A DNA stretch of 64,000 bases from Arthrobacter sp. KBS0703 (GCF_002008315.2 NZ_MVDG02000001.1:4340001-4404000); one strand, 5' to 3'; shown: positions 17,230 through 26,563, numbered from the stretch's first letter. Program-made: numbers and translations. Notes: a model not told the origin generated them from the letters alone.

Positions 17230-18081
17230 CTACATCCGTGCCAGTTTCGCCCGCACCACCATGTACACGCCGTAGCAGATGAGTCCGACGCCGACGGCGG
17301 CCAGGACATAGATTCCGAACGGCTGCTCACGCAGCGCCTTGAGCCCGCCGTCGAGTCCCGTCGATTCCTCCGGATGTGCCGTGACGGAGGCGATGACCAC
17401 CAGCAGGCCGGTCACGAAGAGGGCCACGCCCTTGGCCACATACCCGGCGACGCCCAGCGCGGTCACGGCCGTCCGTGCGTTGGCCGAGCCGGGCATGTTG
17501 ATGTGCTTCTCAAAGGACTTCTTGAACCCACGGATCGCGTAGATGATCCCTGTGATGGCCACGGCCGCTCCGATCAGCACCAGGAGCAGGACGCCGCCCG
17601 GCGCTTTCAGCAGGGTGACGGTCATGTCGCTGGCGGACTCCCTGTTGTCCTGGCCTGCGCCGCGTGCGTAGGCTGCCAGCGTGAAGGCGAGGCCGGCGTA
17701 AACAGCGGCCTGCAGCGCGGCCTTGAGTTTCTTGGCCGTTTTGTCCTTTGCCGGCAGGTGCTCGAAGTCGAAAACGGCGTCACTGGTCTGCCACAGGGCC
17801 AGGGCCACGCACGCCGCGAAGCTGCCCCAGAGAAGCACAGGCCCGAAAGGCTGGCTGGCCAGCTGCCCGACTGCGCCGCTGACATCGGCCCGGCCGCCCT
17901 TTCCGGTGGCCAGTCCGATGGCGATCGTTCCGATCAGGAAATGCAGGACGCCGCTGACGGCAAATCCTGCCCTGGCCAGCATCTCGAGCGCGGGCGAATT
18001 CGTGGCATCCTCGGCCTTGTCCGCTGCGCTTCTCAGTTCTCGTTTGATGATCGTTCCTTTGCGCCGGCACGCTCCGTGCAT
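17230..18081 (-). CDS. DUF1206 membrane protein
   Basis: The 283-residue protein is built of three repeated two-helix DUF1206 units, each beginning with a ARAGFAVSGVLHFLIG, YAGLAFTLAAYA or ALGVAGYVAKGVALFVTG-type stretch. The function of the family is unknown. The start is uncertain: ATG at 18081 has GGGAG directly against it, while a good AAAGGA lies inside the frame with no start codon at the right distance; a base error there is possible. Confidence 0.85.
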   Translation of the reverse strand: MHGACRRKGTIIKRELRSAADKAEDATNSPALEMLARAGFAVSGVLHFLIGTIAIGLATGKGGRADVSGAVGQLASQPFGPVLLWGSFAACVALALWQTSDAVFDFEHLPAKDKTAKKLKAALQAAVYAGLAFTLAAYARGAGQDNRESASDMTVTLLKAPGGVLLLVLIGAAVAITGIIYAIRGFKKSFEKHINMPGSANARTAVTALGVAGYVAKGVALFVTGLLVVIASVTAHPEESTGLDGGLKALREQPFGIYVLAAVGVGLICYGVYMVVRAKLARM

Positions 18082-18187
18082 CTCCCGCGGCTACCCGCCA
18101 CACGTTTATCGTGCCACGGGACCGGGTTCCGGAACAGACGTCAGAGCGAGCAACTGCGGCAGGCTCCTGACCGGGTTGCCGGCCCGG

Positions 18188-19135
18188 CTAGAGCCGCCGG
18201 TAGCAGAGGTCGAAGATCAACCGTCCGGCCTCGTGCGCCTTGCTCTCGAAGCTGGTGCGGATGCGGCCCTCGAACCGCGGCGCCCACCCGCCGGTTTCGT
18301 CAATGCCCTCGTTGGGGCCGGTGTGCTCCGTGCTCACCGGGGCGCGGCCTTCCTTCACCGGTGCCCCGCCCACGAGCGATTCGACGCCGCTCTGCCAGAC
18401 GTGGGTGAGGGGGCTCTCCGGACCGCGGCGCTCGCCGTCGTGCAGGTTCTCAAAGGCGGCGGAGCCGGCGAGGACGTCGCGGACGTGCACCGCATAGTTG
18501 GACCAGTCCGTGGCGATCCGCCAGAGGCCGCCCGGCTTGATCGCCCTTGCGGCGAGGTCGGCGAACTCGGGCTGGATGAGCCGGCGCTTGTGGTGCCGGG
18601 ACTTGTGCCAGGGATCGGGGAAGAAGATCCACAGTTCGCTGACGGATCCCGGCGGCAGCATGGTGGCCAGGACCTCAGGGGCGTTGGCCTCTACGACCCG
18701 GACGTTGGTGAGTCCGCGGCTGTTGATCTTGATCATCGTGTTGGCCAGCCCGGGCGTGTAGACCTCAACGGCCAGGAAATCCTGCTCCGGGTTCTGCTCG
18801 GCGGCGTGGCAGATGGCGTCCCCAAGGCCCGAGCCGATCTCGACGATCAGCGGCGCCGTGCGGCCGAACTCGGCCTCGGCGTCGAACGTGTAGTCCGGGT
18901 GCACGGACGTGTTCGCAACGTGCCGCGGAACGTCCACCGCCCAGCGGTCCGAGTGCGCCTCCCAAGCAGCCTGGCGGCGTCCCTGGAGCCGGGTTCCGCG
19001 GCGCACAAAGCTGACCGGCCGCCCGCCGTAGGTGCCGAAGGATGCCTGGCTGCCGGGGGTGACGGGCCGGGGCTGGTTCGGGTTTGCGGGCTGCTGGTTT
19101 TCGGGCGGCTGGGGGGATTCCGGGGATTCACTCAT
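18188..19135 (-). CDS. trmB: tRNA (guanine-N7-)-methyltransferase
   Basis: TrmB methylates G46 in the variable loop of tRNAs using SAM. The SAM site (VEIGSGLGD) and the diagnostic FPDPWHKSRHHKRRL motif are both present, with ATDWSNYA near the end. The start MSESPESP at 19135 has a GGAGGGG site; an upstream ATG at 19195 lacks one. The first 35 residues are a Pro/Gln-rich extension, common in actinobacterial homologues. Confidence 0.95.
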   Translation of the reverse strand: MSESPESPQPPENQQPANPNQPRPVTPGSQASFGTYGGRPVSFVRRGTRLQGRRQAAWEAHSDRWAVDVPRHVANTSVHPDYTFDAEAEFGRTAPLIVEIGSGLGDAICHAAEQNPEQDFLAVEVYTPGLANTMIKINSRGLTNVRVVEANAPEVLATMLPPGSVSELWIFFPDPWHKSRHHKRRLIQPEFADLAARAIKPGGLWRIATDWSNYAVHVRDVLAGSAAFENLHDGERRGPESPLTHVWQSGVESLVGGAPVKEGRAPVSTEHTGPNEGIDETGGWAPRFEGRIRTSFESKAHEAGRLIFDLCYRRL

Positions 19136-19322
19136 CCCCTCCAGAATACCGGGACGGGCGGCGTCCAAATGGCGGTTCCCCGCCCAACCCTGCAAGCGTA
19201 AAGTGTTGCTATCCCAGCGGCCGGCCGCTCACCGGCCCACGCTTATGGCTGTCCGTGTCCGGAGACCAGCAGTCCCGTCCGGCAGCCGACCATTCCATAT
19301 CACCGGGCCTTCAGGACATGCC

Positions 19323-20570
19323 ATGGAATCATCAACGCCCGAGCCAGGGACAAAGGAAAATGCCGGAACCATCGCGATCCTGGGGGGAGGTCCGTCCGGG
19401 CTGGTGCTCGCGATTGCGCTGGCCCGCCGCGGACTCAGCTCAACAGTTTTCGAGCGTGACGTCCATCCCGACGCCGCCCCGCGCTTCAACCCGGACCGTT
19501 CCTACACCATCGACATCTCCGGGCACGGGCTGAAGGCACTGCGGCACATTGATGCCTGCGGCGAGTTCGACGACAGAATGATCAGGTTCAAGGGCCTCAA
19601 GATCCCTGGCAGGGGAACGGAGGAATGGACCCTCCCCGGATGGACCGGATCGCGGGGCGACATTCTCCGCGCACTCATGGCCGTCCTCGAAAAATACGGT
19701 GACCTGGTGACCACGGAGTTCGAGACGCGCGTGGAAAGCGCGGACCCGTCATCCGGATCCCTGACGGTGGCAGCCAAGTCCGAGCTCCCGACGACGAGGA
19801 CGTTTGACCTCATCGTCGGCGCTGACGGGGCCGGTTCCACAATCCGCGCGGCCCTCCAGGAGCAGATCGCCGGGTTCACCGTCACGGCCAAATCCTTCCC
19901 CAACTACTGCACCATGATCGAACTCGACAAGGTGGGAAACCGCCTGGACGAGAACTACCTGCACGGTCTGTCGACGCGCCCCTTCTGCGTTGCCGGAGCC
20001 ACCAAGGGTGACGAAGGGTCCCCTTCCGCCAGATGGTTCTGCGCCGTCGGGACGAAGAAGGAAATCAAATTCTCCTCGGCCGACGAAGCCCGGCGCTTCC
20101 TGCGGGAACGCTGCCCGCGCGTTCTCGAGTTCGCCGGTGACGGGCAGGTCGAGGCCTTCGCGCAGCGGACGTGCTATCACATCGGACGCAGCCTGAACTG
20201 CTCGCAGTTCCACGGCGGCAAAGCCGTGCTGATCGGCGACGCGGCGGCCCCCTACCCGCCCATCGGACAGGGCGTGAACGGCGCCATGGAGTCGGCCATG
20301 ACGCTCGATCAGTGCATCAGCGCCGCGGGGAGCACTCCGGACCAGTTGCCCGTCGCGGCGGCAAGATACACCGCCGTGTGGAAACCGGAAGCGGACGCGG
20401 TGTCGTGGATCAGTGAACGGAGCCTGTTTGAAAACCGTTTCCACACGGTCCGTGCCCTCGCGACGTCGATGGTGGGCCTGAGCATCTTCGCCCAAGCCAA
20501 GAGCGCGGAAGTTCCCTACTCGGAGGTCAGGCGCAAGGCCGAACGGCTCTGGCCGCTCTGGGCACGGTGA
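19323..20570 (+). CDS. FAD-dependent monooxygenase, kynurenine 3-monooxygenase-like
   Basis: The 415-residue flavoprotein has the FAD-binding GGGPSGLVLAIALARRG at about residues 21-37, the DG-type motif VGADGAGS near 165, and GDAAAPYPPIGQGVNGAMESA near 300, the ribityl-binding GD motif. These mark a class A aromatic hydroxylase using NAD(P)H and O2. KMO-like enzymes share this layout, but no kynurenine pathway genes are nearby, so the substrate is open. It is a single gene facing the same way as the MFS gene 60 bases later. Confidence 0.8.
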   Translation: MESSTPEPGTKENAGTIAILGGGPSGLVLAIALARRGLSSTVFERDVHPDAAPRFNPDRSYTIDISGHGLKALRHIDACGEFDDRMIRFKGLKIPGRGTEEWTLPGWTGSRGDILRALMAVLEKYGDLVTTEFETRVESADPSSGSLTVAAKSELPTTRTFDLIVGADGAGSTIRAALQEQIAGFTVTAKSFPNYCTMIELDKVGNRLDENYLHGLSTRPFCVAGATKGDEGSPSARWFCAVGTKKEIKFSSADEARRFLRERCPRVLEFAGDGQVEAFAQRTCYHIGRSLNCSQFHGGKAVLIGDAAAPYPPIGQGVNGAMESAMTLDQCISAAGSTPDQLPVAAARYTAVWKPEADAVSWISERSLFENRFHTVRALATSMVGLSIFAQAKSAEVPYSEVRRKAERLWPLWAR

Positions 20571-20630
20571 CGCGCCGCGGAGGGGAAAGCAGCAGGCCGG
20601 TGGCCCGGGACTGCGCGGCGTCCTGCCAGA

Positions 20631-21950
20631 ATGGGCACTGTGACGCCTACTGAAATTCCGCGGTCCGCCAGCACGCCCCGCACGGAAGTCCCGTCTGTCT
20701 CGGCCCCGTCGCTGTCCGCCCTTGTAGACGCCGAGATCGACGACGTTCCGGCGGCCGGGCCCACCCGCGTCGGCAGCCGCCGAGCGCTGGTGTACCTCGG
20801 ACTGTGCCTGGTGCTGATCGGGCTGAACCTGCGGACGGTGTTCTCCAGCTTTTCGGCCGTGCTTCCGGAGGTGACGGCCGACGTCGGCCTGCCGGGCTGG
20901 GCGGTGGTGGTGCTCACCACCGTGCCGGTGACACTGCTCGGGGTGTTTGCGCCGCTCGCCCCGGTCCTGGCGCGCCGGTTCGGCGCCGAGCGCGTGCTGT
21001 TCGGCGCGATGGCTGTCCTGACCGCCGGCCTCCTCCTCCGCCCCACGGACGTCCCCGGCGCCGGCCATCTGCCGGCCCTGCTCGCCGGAACGGCAGCGTG
21101 CGGCGCGGCGATCGCGCTCTGCAACGTGCTGCTGCCCGGGCTCGTGAAACGCGACTTTCCGCACCGGCTGGGACTGATGGGCGGCCTGTACACCACCGCC
21201 ATTTGCGCCTCCGCAGCCCTGGGCGCCGGGTTCACCTACCCCGTCTTCACCGCGACCGGGCACTGGGCTTCGGCGCTGTGGTTCTGGGCGGCGCCGGCCG
21301 CCGTGGTGCTGTTGCTGTTCCTCCCGGTTGCCGCGCGGCAACGGCACGGGCGGCACCAGGCCGTCCGGGACGGCGTGAACGTGTGGCGTTCCGCCGTTGC
21401 CTGGCAGGTCACGATTTTCATGGTGCTGCAGGCCATGATGTCCTTCAGCGTTTTTGCCTGGCTGGCGCCGATCCTGCGCGAGCGCGCCGTGGACGGCGGC
21501 ACGGCCGGCCTGATCGTGTCGGCGTCGATCGTGCTGCAGATGCTCGGCTCGCTCTTCGCCCCCGCCCTCGCCGCGCGGTTCCGGGACCAGCGGGTGATCA
21601 ACACGGTGGTGGCGCTCATGACCGGGGGCGGCTTCGCGCTGAGCATCTTCGGTCCGCCGGAGCTGATCTGGCTGTGGACCGGGCTGCTGGGGCTGGGGCA
21701 GGGCAGCCTCACGGCCGTAGCCCTGACCATGATCATGCTCCGCACCCGCGACGGCCACACCGCCGCCCACCTCTCCGGCATGATGCAGGGCGTGGGCTAC
21801 GGGCTGGGCTCCACCGGAACGCTCATGGTGGGCCAGCTGCACCAGGCCACGGGATCGTTTGCGGCCGCCGGGGTGCTGTTCCTGGGGGTGGGCGCGCTGG
21901 CCGCGGTCTTCGGGTACCGCGCGGGCCGGAACCGCTACATCGGCGGCTGA
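20631..21950 (+). CDS. MFS transporter, CynX/NimT (cyanate/nitroimidazole) family
   Basis: The 439-residue protein has 12 predicted helices after a 45-residue polar N-terminus. LVLIGLNLRTVFSSFSAVLPEV and the later PLVKRDFPHRLGLMGGLYTT region match the CynX-like group of exporters or importers of small anions and drugs. The substrate is unknown. A long inverted repeat lies between its stop and the next convergent gene. Confidence 0.82.
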   Translation: MGTVTPTEIPRSASTPRTEVPSVSAPSLSALVDAEIDDVPAAGPTRVGSRRALVYLGLCLVLIGLNLRTVFSSFSAVLPEVTADVGLPGWAVVVLTTVPVTLLGVFAPLAPVLARRFGAERVLFGAMAVLTAGLLLRPTDVPGAGHLPALLAGTAACGAAIALCNVLLPGLVKRDFPHRLGLMGGLYTTAICASAALGAGFTYPVFTATGHWASALWFWAAPAAVVLLLFLPVAARQRHGRHQAVRDGVNVWRSAVAWQVTIFMVLQAMMSFSVFAWLAPILRERAVDGGTAGLIVSASIVLQMLGSLFAPALAARFRDQRVINTVVALMTGGGFALSIFGPPELIWLWTGLLGLGQGSLTAVALTMIMLRTRDGHTAAHLSGMMQGVGYGLGSTGTLMVGQLHQATGSFAAAGVLFLGVGALAAVFGYRAGRNRYIGG

Positions 21951-21977
21951 CTGCACGCCGCGCCCCTCCACCAACGC

Positions 21978-22037
21978 GTTGAGCTATCAGTTGTTGCTGT
22001 TCTGAGCCTCCAGAACAGCAACAACTGATAGCTCAAC
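21978..22037. repeat. 27-bp perfect inverted repeat between convergent genes
   Basis: Arms 21978-22004 and 22011-22037 are exact complements (outer part GTTGAGCTATCAGTTG) with a six-base loop AGCCTC. The hairpin is far longer than a standard terminator and lies between two convergent MFS genes. Confidence 0.9.
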
Positions 22038-22070
22038 CGGGCCGGGCCGGGCCGGGCCGGACGGGACGGG
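22038..22070. repeat. GGGCC-type short tandem repeat
   Basis: About four to five copies of the five-base unit CCGGG lie directly after the long inverted repeat and before the stop of the next gene. Copy number may be unreliable in this assembly. Confidence 0.6.
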
Positions 22071-23360
22071 TCAGCGCGTCAGGTCCTTGCCCTTGGTCTC
22101 GGGAATGGTGAAGATGAACACCGCGCTCACGGCCAGCAGCGCCACCGCGTACACGTTGAACAGGTTGGGCAGCTGGAGTGTGGTGCCGAGCCACTGCTGC
22201 AGGTACGGAGCGGTCCCGCCGAACAGCGCCACGCAGATGGAATACGGCACGCCCACGCCCACGGTCCGGATGCTCGTGGGGAACAGCTCCGCGTAGACGG
22301 CGGGCACAATGGCGGCGCTCGCGGCGATGAAGATGAGCATCACGGACATGCTCACCGCCAGCTGCCAGGCAGAGTCCTTCAGCAGCCAGGTCATGGGGAA
22401 GTGCATGACGGCGGCTCCGATGGCCCCGGCCCACAGCACCTTCTTGCGGCCGATCCGGTCTGAGAGCTTGCCCCAGAACGGCAAGGCGGCAATGAACACG
22501 ATGTTGCCGATGACGCCGGCCCACAGTGCTTCTCCGCGGTCAATCTTCAACGCGGTTGTGGCATAGCTGGGGGCCACCACGCCCCAGATGTAATAGATCA
22601 CGGTGAGGCCAACCGTCAGGCCGATCACCTGCAGGGCCTGCTTGCGGTATCGGACAATCTGCGGCCAGATGGGCGCGCGCTTCTCCGTGGCGGTCTCCCC
22701 CTCGAAGACGTCCGTCTCGTGCAGCTTCGAGCGCATGATCAGCGCGTACAGGCCCATCGCGGCGCCGATCAGGAATGGGATCCGCCAGCCCCAGGCGTTC
22801 ATGACCTCGGTGCTCAGCGCCATGTTCAGGACGGCGCCCAGCAGCGTGCCGAACAGGATGCCCACGGTGCCGGACGTGTAGATCAGCGTGGCCCAGAATC
22901 CGCGGTGCTCCCTGGGCGCCATCTCCGAGAGATAGGTCTGCGACGACGGCAGCTCACCGCCGTGGGCCAGGCCCTGCACCAGCCGGGCCACCAGCAGCAT
23001 GAGCGACGCCCACGCGCCGACCGCGGCGAACGTCGGCGCGACGCCGATCATCAGGCTTCCCAGCGAGGCGAGCCCGACGGCGAGCGTCATGGAGGCCTTG
23101 CGGCCCACCCTGTCGCCGATCCAGCCGAAGAGGAACCCGCCGAACGGGCGGGCCACGAAGCCGACGGCGAAAATCGCCAGGGTGGACAGCACGGCTGATG
23201 CGGGATCCGACTTGCTGAAGAGCTGGCTGGCGATGAAGGGCGTGAAGGTCGCGTAGATGGCCCAGTCGTACCACTCGACGGCGTTGCCGATGCCGGTGCC
23301 GACGATGGTCTTCCCGGTGGACATCCGGTCCGCGCGCTGCGGGTTGATGATGGCGGTCAT
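22071..23360 (-). CDS. MHS-family MFS transporter (metabolite:H+ symporter)
   Basis: The 429-residue, 12-helix transporter has the MHS signature near the start (GNAVEWYDWAIYATF) and the loop motif GWIGDRVGRKASM. Family members import dicarboxylates, betaine, shikimate or similar organic acids with protons. It lies 24 bases downstream of the M20 amidohydrolase gene on the same strand, so it probably imports that enzyme's substrate, perhaps an N-acyl amino acid or a related conjugate. Confidence 0.88.
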   Translation of the reverse strand: MTAIINPQRADRMSTGKTIVGTGIGNAVEWYDWAIYATFTPFIASQLFSKSDPASAVLSTLAIFAVGFVARPFGGFLFGWIGDRVGRKASMTLAVGLASLGSLMIGVAPTFAAVGAWASLMLLVARLVQGLAHGGELPSSQTYLSEMAPREHRGFWATLIYTSGTVGILFGTLLGAVLNMALSTEVMNAWGWRIPFLIGAAMGLYALIMRSKLHETDVFEGETATEKRAPIWPQIVRYRKQALQVIGLTVGLTVIYYIWGVVAPSYATTALKIDRGEALWAGVIGNIVFIAALPFWGKLSDRIGRKKVLWAGAIGAAVMHFPMTWLLKDSAWQLAVSMSVMLIFIAASAAIVPAVYAELFPTSIRTVGVGVPYSICVALFGGTAPYLQQWLGTTLQLPNLFNVYAVALLAVSAVFIFTIPETKGKDLTR

Positions 23361-23384
23361 GGATTTCTCCCTGTGGTGGGTGGG

Positions 23385-24669
23385 CTAGGAAGCGGCGGTT
23401 GCAGTGGATGCGGGGGCCTGGGCGGCCAGTGATGCCAGGCGCGAGATGGCGAGTTCCGCATAGAGAGCGGCCCCGTCAGCCAGCACGCCGTCGTCGAACG
23501 TTGCGTACGGTGAGTGGTTGAACGGCGAGGTGGCGTGGTCTGTGCCGGGAGGCACAGCGCTCAGGCCGATGAACGTGCCCGGCACCTCGGCGAGAACGCG
23601 GGAGAAGTCCTCCGAGCCGCCCAGCGGGGTGGCCCACCGCGACAGCCTCGATTCGCCGAAGAGCCTGGCGATGACGTTTTCCGCAGTGTGCGTCTCGGCC
23701 TCGTCCGTGATGGTGAGCGGATACTCCTGCTGGTAGTCCACGTGGACGTCGAGGCCGTGCGCGGCCGCGATTCCCTGGAGCAGCCGGGGCACGGAGTCCA
23801 TCATCCGCTGCCGGGATTCGTCGGAGAAGGTCCGGATGGTGGCCTCGATGCGGGCGGTCTCCGGGATGACGTTGCGCTTGGTGCCGGCCTGCAGCACGCC
23901 CACGGACAGGACCACGGGATCAAACATGTTGAACTGGCGGGTGACCATGACCTGCAGGGCGGTCACCATTTCCGCGGCCGCGGTGACGGGGTCCTTGGCC
24001 GCGTGCGGGGTGGAGCCGTGGCCGCCGGCGCCCAGCACCGTGACAACCAGGCCGTCCGAGGCGCTGAGCATGACGCCCGGCTTGGTGCAGAACGTGCCGT
24101 GCGGCTCAAGGGAGGAAAACACGTGCATGCCGTAGGCGGCGTCCACGCGCCGGCCGGAGGCATCCAGCACGCCTTCCCGGATCATGTAGCTGGCGCCGTC
24201 GAAGCCCTCCTCGCCCGGCTGGAACATCAGCACCTGTCTCTTATACACATCTAGATGTGTATAAGAGACAGCCGGTGCCGGCGTTCCGCGAGGAGCGTGG
24301 CCGCGCCGGCGAGCATGGACGTGTGGAGGTCGTGGCCGCACGCGTGCATGGCGCCGTCGACCGTGGAGGTGTAGTCCACCCCGGTCTTCTCCTGGACGGG
24401 CAGCCCGTCCATGTCGGCGCGGAGGAGCACCGCCGGGGCGCTGCCCGGCGTCACGTTCGCGGCGCCGCCCGTCGCCCCGCCGCGCAGGACGGCGGTGACC
24501 GACGTCGTGTCCTTGCCCAGCGTGATTTCGTACGGCAGGCCGTCCAGGGCCTGCAGGACCTTTCCTGGGTCCGCGGCAAGTGGAGGCCGATCTCCGGCTC
24601 CCGGTGCAGGTCGTGGCGGAGCCGGGCAATATCGCCCTGCATCTCCCGGGCGTCTGCGGCAATCGGCAC
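23385..24669 (-). CDS. M20 amidohydrolase (HipO/AmaA type), broken by adapter and one missing base
   Basis: This is a zinc amidohydrolase of the M20D group that cleaves N-acyl or peptide-like amides. ADMDGLP, the metal-binding HACGHDLHTSML and FQPGEEG with its catalytic Glu are visible. GTG at 24669 (VPIAADAREMQGD) follows GAGGAG. The frame is broken at 24561-24563, where TTT should be TTTT to give RTQEKVLQALDGLPYE, and again by the adapter at 24234-24271. Removing the 38-bp adapter rejoins the frame exactly between AERRHR and VLMFQPGEEG, although homologues suggest about five residues are lost. It lies upstream of the MHS transporter and opposite an Lrp-type regulator. Confidence 0.88.
24234..24271. 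other. Nextera mosaic-end junction inside the M20 gene (adapter artefact)
   Basis: A full 38-bp head-to-head mosaic end sits within a gene whose two halves are clearly the same protein, showing that the flanks are true neighbours. Confidence 0.98.
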
Positions 24670-24710
24670 GTGTACTCCTCGTCTGTGGTTCCGGCGTTGT
24701 GGGTCTATTC

Positions 24711-24727
24711 TGAAGTGGCCTACTTCA
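24711..24727. promoter_or_regulatory. palindromic operator between the M20 gene and the Lrp-type gene
   Basis: TGAAGT-GGCCT-ACTTCA is a 17-bp near-perfect palindrome in the 133-base divergent region. It is a likely site for the Lrp/AsnC-like protein encoded at 24803. Confidence 0.55.
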
Positions 24728-24802
24728 CAGCCCGCCAAAGTGCTGGAAAAATGCATATAGGGTGCTGAATGCGCAGGATTCGCGCAGAACGGAGGGATCG
24801 CC

Positions 24803-25840
24803 GTGGAACTCAGCGAGGAGGACCTTGCGCTCATCCATGCCCTGCAGATCGCACCGCGGGTGAGTTGGGCCGACGCCGCCGAGATCCTAGGCGTCCACGC
24901 CACCACGCTCGCGGCCCGGTGGGAGCGGCTGCGGGCGGCCGGCGCCTCCTGGATCACGGCGCACCTGATCGGTGACCCGAAACAGATGTGCCTCGCGTTC
25001 GTGGCCGTGGACTGCGAGATGAACCGCCGGGAGGACGTCACGGCCCGGCTCGCCGCGATGCCGGAGATCGTCACGGTGGAAGAGGCCGCAAGCAACCGGG
25101 ACCTCATGCTGACCGTCATCACGGGATCGCTGGAGGAGTTCAGCACCAACGTGGTCTCCCGGCTGAAGGACATTGACGGCCTGCTCAAATACCAGACGTC
25201 ACTGTGCACGAGGCTGCACGCCGGTGGTGATTCCTGGCGGCTGAACGTGCTGAGCCGTGTGCAGCAGGCATCCTTCAGGGCACTCGCGAAACCCGGGCCC
25301 GCGGAGCCCGAGCGTCCCGACGCCGTGCAGGCGCCGCTGCCCGCGAGCCACCTGGCCCTGCTGCCGTTCCTCGCCAAGGACGGGCGTGCGACTGCGGCCG
25401 ACATCGCTCGTGCGCTCGGCCGCAGCCCGGCAACGGTCCAGCGGCAGCTGAACCGCGTGCTGGCCAGCGGGATCCTGTCCATGCGGTGCGAGATTGCGCA
25501 AAGGTATTCGGCCTTTCCCGTGACGTGCCAGTGGTTCGTCAACGTCCCGGCCGGGCAGCACGAAGCCGCCGCGGCCGCCCTCCGGACCATCCGGAACGTG
25601 CGGCTGAGCGCCTCAACCACGGGGCCTACGAACTTCGTGATCATCATGTGGCTCCAGACCCTGGCCGACGTGATGGATGCCGAACTTGCCCTGCAGCAGA
25701 AGGTCCCCGGCATCGAACTGGTCGAAAGCGTCGTCATGCTGACAACCGTCAAGCGGGTGGGCTGGATCCTGAACCCGGACTCGACGGCGAGCGGCGCCGT
25801 CGTCGTTGCTGCCGGATCCGCCCAACTGGGTAGCAGCTGA
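24803..25840 (+). CDS. Lrp/AsnC regulator with two tandem modules
   Basis: The 345-residue protein contains two AsnC-like units: a helix-turn-helix at about residues 5-45 (IHALQIAPRVSWADAAEILGV) with a ligand domain to about 160, and a second one at about 180-220 (LLPFLAKDGRATAADIARALGRS) with its own ligand domain to about 330. Usual Lrp proteins are about 150 residues. It probably senses an amino acid or acyl amino acid and controls the divergent amidohydrolase and transporter genes. GTG at 24803 follows GGAGGG. Confidence 0.85.
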   Translation: MELSEEDLALIHALQIAPRVSWADAAEILGVHATTLAARWERLRAAGASWITAHLIGDPKQMCLAFVAVDCEMNRREDVTARLAAMPEIVTVEEAASNRDLMLTVITGSLEEFSTNVVSRLKDIDGLLKYQTSLCTRLHAGGDSWRLNVLSRVQQASFRALAKPGPAEPERPDAVQAPLPASHLALLPFLAKDGRATAADIARALGRSPATVQRQLNRVLASGILSMRCEIAQRYSAFPVTCQWFVNVPAGQHEAAAAALRTIRNVRLSASTTGPTNFVIIMWLQTLADVMDAELALQQKVPGIELVESVVMLTTVKRVGWILNPDSTASGAVVVAAGSAQLGSS

Positions 25841-25886
25841 CGCGCTTCTCAGCGCCGGGTACCGCGTGTGCTGCTACCTACTTGGG
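25821..25886. repeat. 17-bp inverted repeat, family CCCAACTAGGTAGCAGC, copy 1
   Basis: CCCAACTGGGTAGCAGC at 25821-25837 and GCTGCTACCTACTTGGG at 25870-25886 pair at 15 of 17 positions. The left arm is the last codons of the Lrp-type gene and directly precedes its stop. A second copy with the same arms lies at 29777-29842. Confidence 0.75.
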
Positions 25887-25920
25887 AGGGGGCGTGGGGC
25901 GTGGGGCGGCCGCGGCGGGG

Positions 25921-25958
25921 CTGTCTCTTATACACATCTAGATGTGTATAAGAGACAG
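25921..25958. other. Nextera mosaic-end junction (adapter artefact)
   Basis: A full 38-bp head-to-head mosaic end cuts the 3' end of the soxR gene. The G-rich sequence just left of it (25887-25920) carries no gene. Confidence 0.97.
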
Positions 25959-26420
25959 GCCGGGGGCGGGTTCCCAGCGGCGCGGACCGGAACCGCCGGT
26001 GCCGAGTTCATCGGCCGGATTCTGCAGCCGGCAGGCCTTGAGGCTGAGGCAGCCGCAGCCGATGCACCCGTCCAGGTCCTGCCGCAGGTGATGCAGGGCC
26101 TCGATGCGGGCGTCCAGTTCCGAGCGCCACAGCCGCGAGAGCCTGGACCAGTCGCGCTTGGTGGGAGTGCGGCCCTCCGGCAGCGAATCCAATGCCGTGC
26201 GGATGTCCTTGAGCGGAATTCCCACGCGCTGCGAGACGCGGATGAACGCCACCCGGCGCAGCATGTCCCGGCCGTAGCGGCGCTGGTTGCCCGGGGTACG
26301 TTCCGAGCTGATGAGCCCGTTGCGTTCGTAGAAATGAAGGGCCGACGGCGCCACGCCGCTCCGCGCTGACAGCTCGCCGATGGTCAGGGCCGGGTGCGTT
26401 GCGCCCGCCTCGTGTGGCAT
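25959..26420 (-). CDS. soxR: redox-sensing MerR-family regulator SoxR, 3' end lost
   Basis: SoxR binds a [2Fe-2S] cluster and activates target promoters when the cluster is oxidised. The MerR helix-turn-helix covers residues 12-35 (LTIGELSARSGVAPSALHFYE) and the cluster ligands are C119, C122, C124 and C130 in the spacing CxxCxCx5C. After WEPAPG the frame enters the adapter at 25958, so only the last few residues are missing. It is divergent from an MFS gene that has a SoxR box in its promoter; in actinobacteria SoxR usually controls drug efflux and oxidases and not SoxS. Confidence 0.93.
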
Positions 26421-26527
26421 GCTGTCCCCCTAGCTCCAGCGACGGCGCCGGCCGGCACCGTCGCCTACCGTGACCGCCGCCCGTGACCAGCCCTATGACC
26501 GCCCGCCCCTCCCCGAGGCGCAGCCTT

Positions 26528-26558
26528 GACCTCAACCTTAGTTGAGGTTTTACGGTTG
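26528..26558 (+). promoter_or_regulatory. SoxR-controlled promoter with SoxR box
   Basis: TTGACC (26528-26533) and TACGGT (26553-26558) are 19 bases apart, the over-long spacing expected for MerR-type activation. The spacer holds ACCTCAAC-CTTA-GTTGAGGT (26531-26550), a perfect SoxR-box palindrome. The expected transcription start falls on or next to the ATG at 26564. Confidence 0.85.
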
Positions 26559-26563
26559 CGTCC

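Noticed and set aside
19749..21974. 741-codon frame antisense to the monooxygenase and MFS genes
   Set aside because: Composition is Arg/Gly/His-rich shadow sequence, without domain motifs and spanning two real genes.
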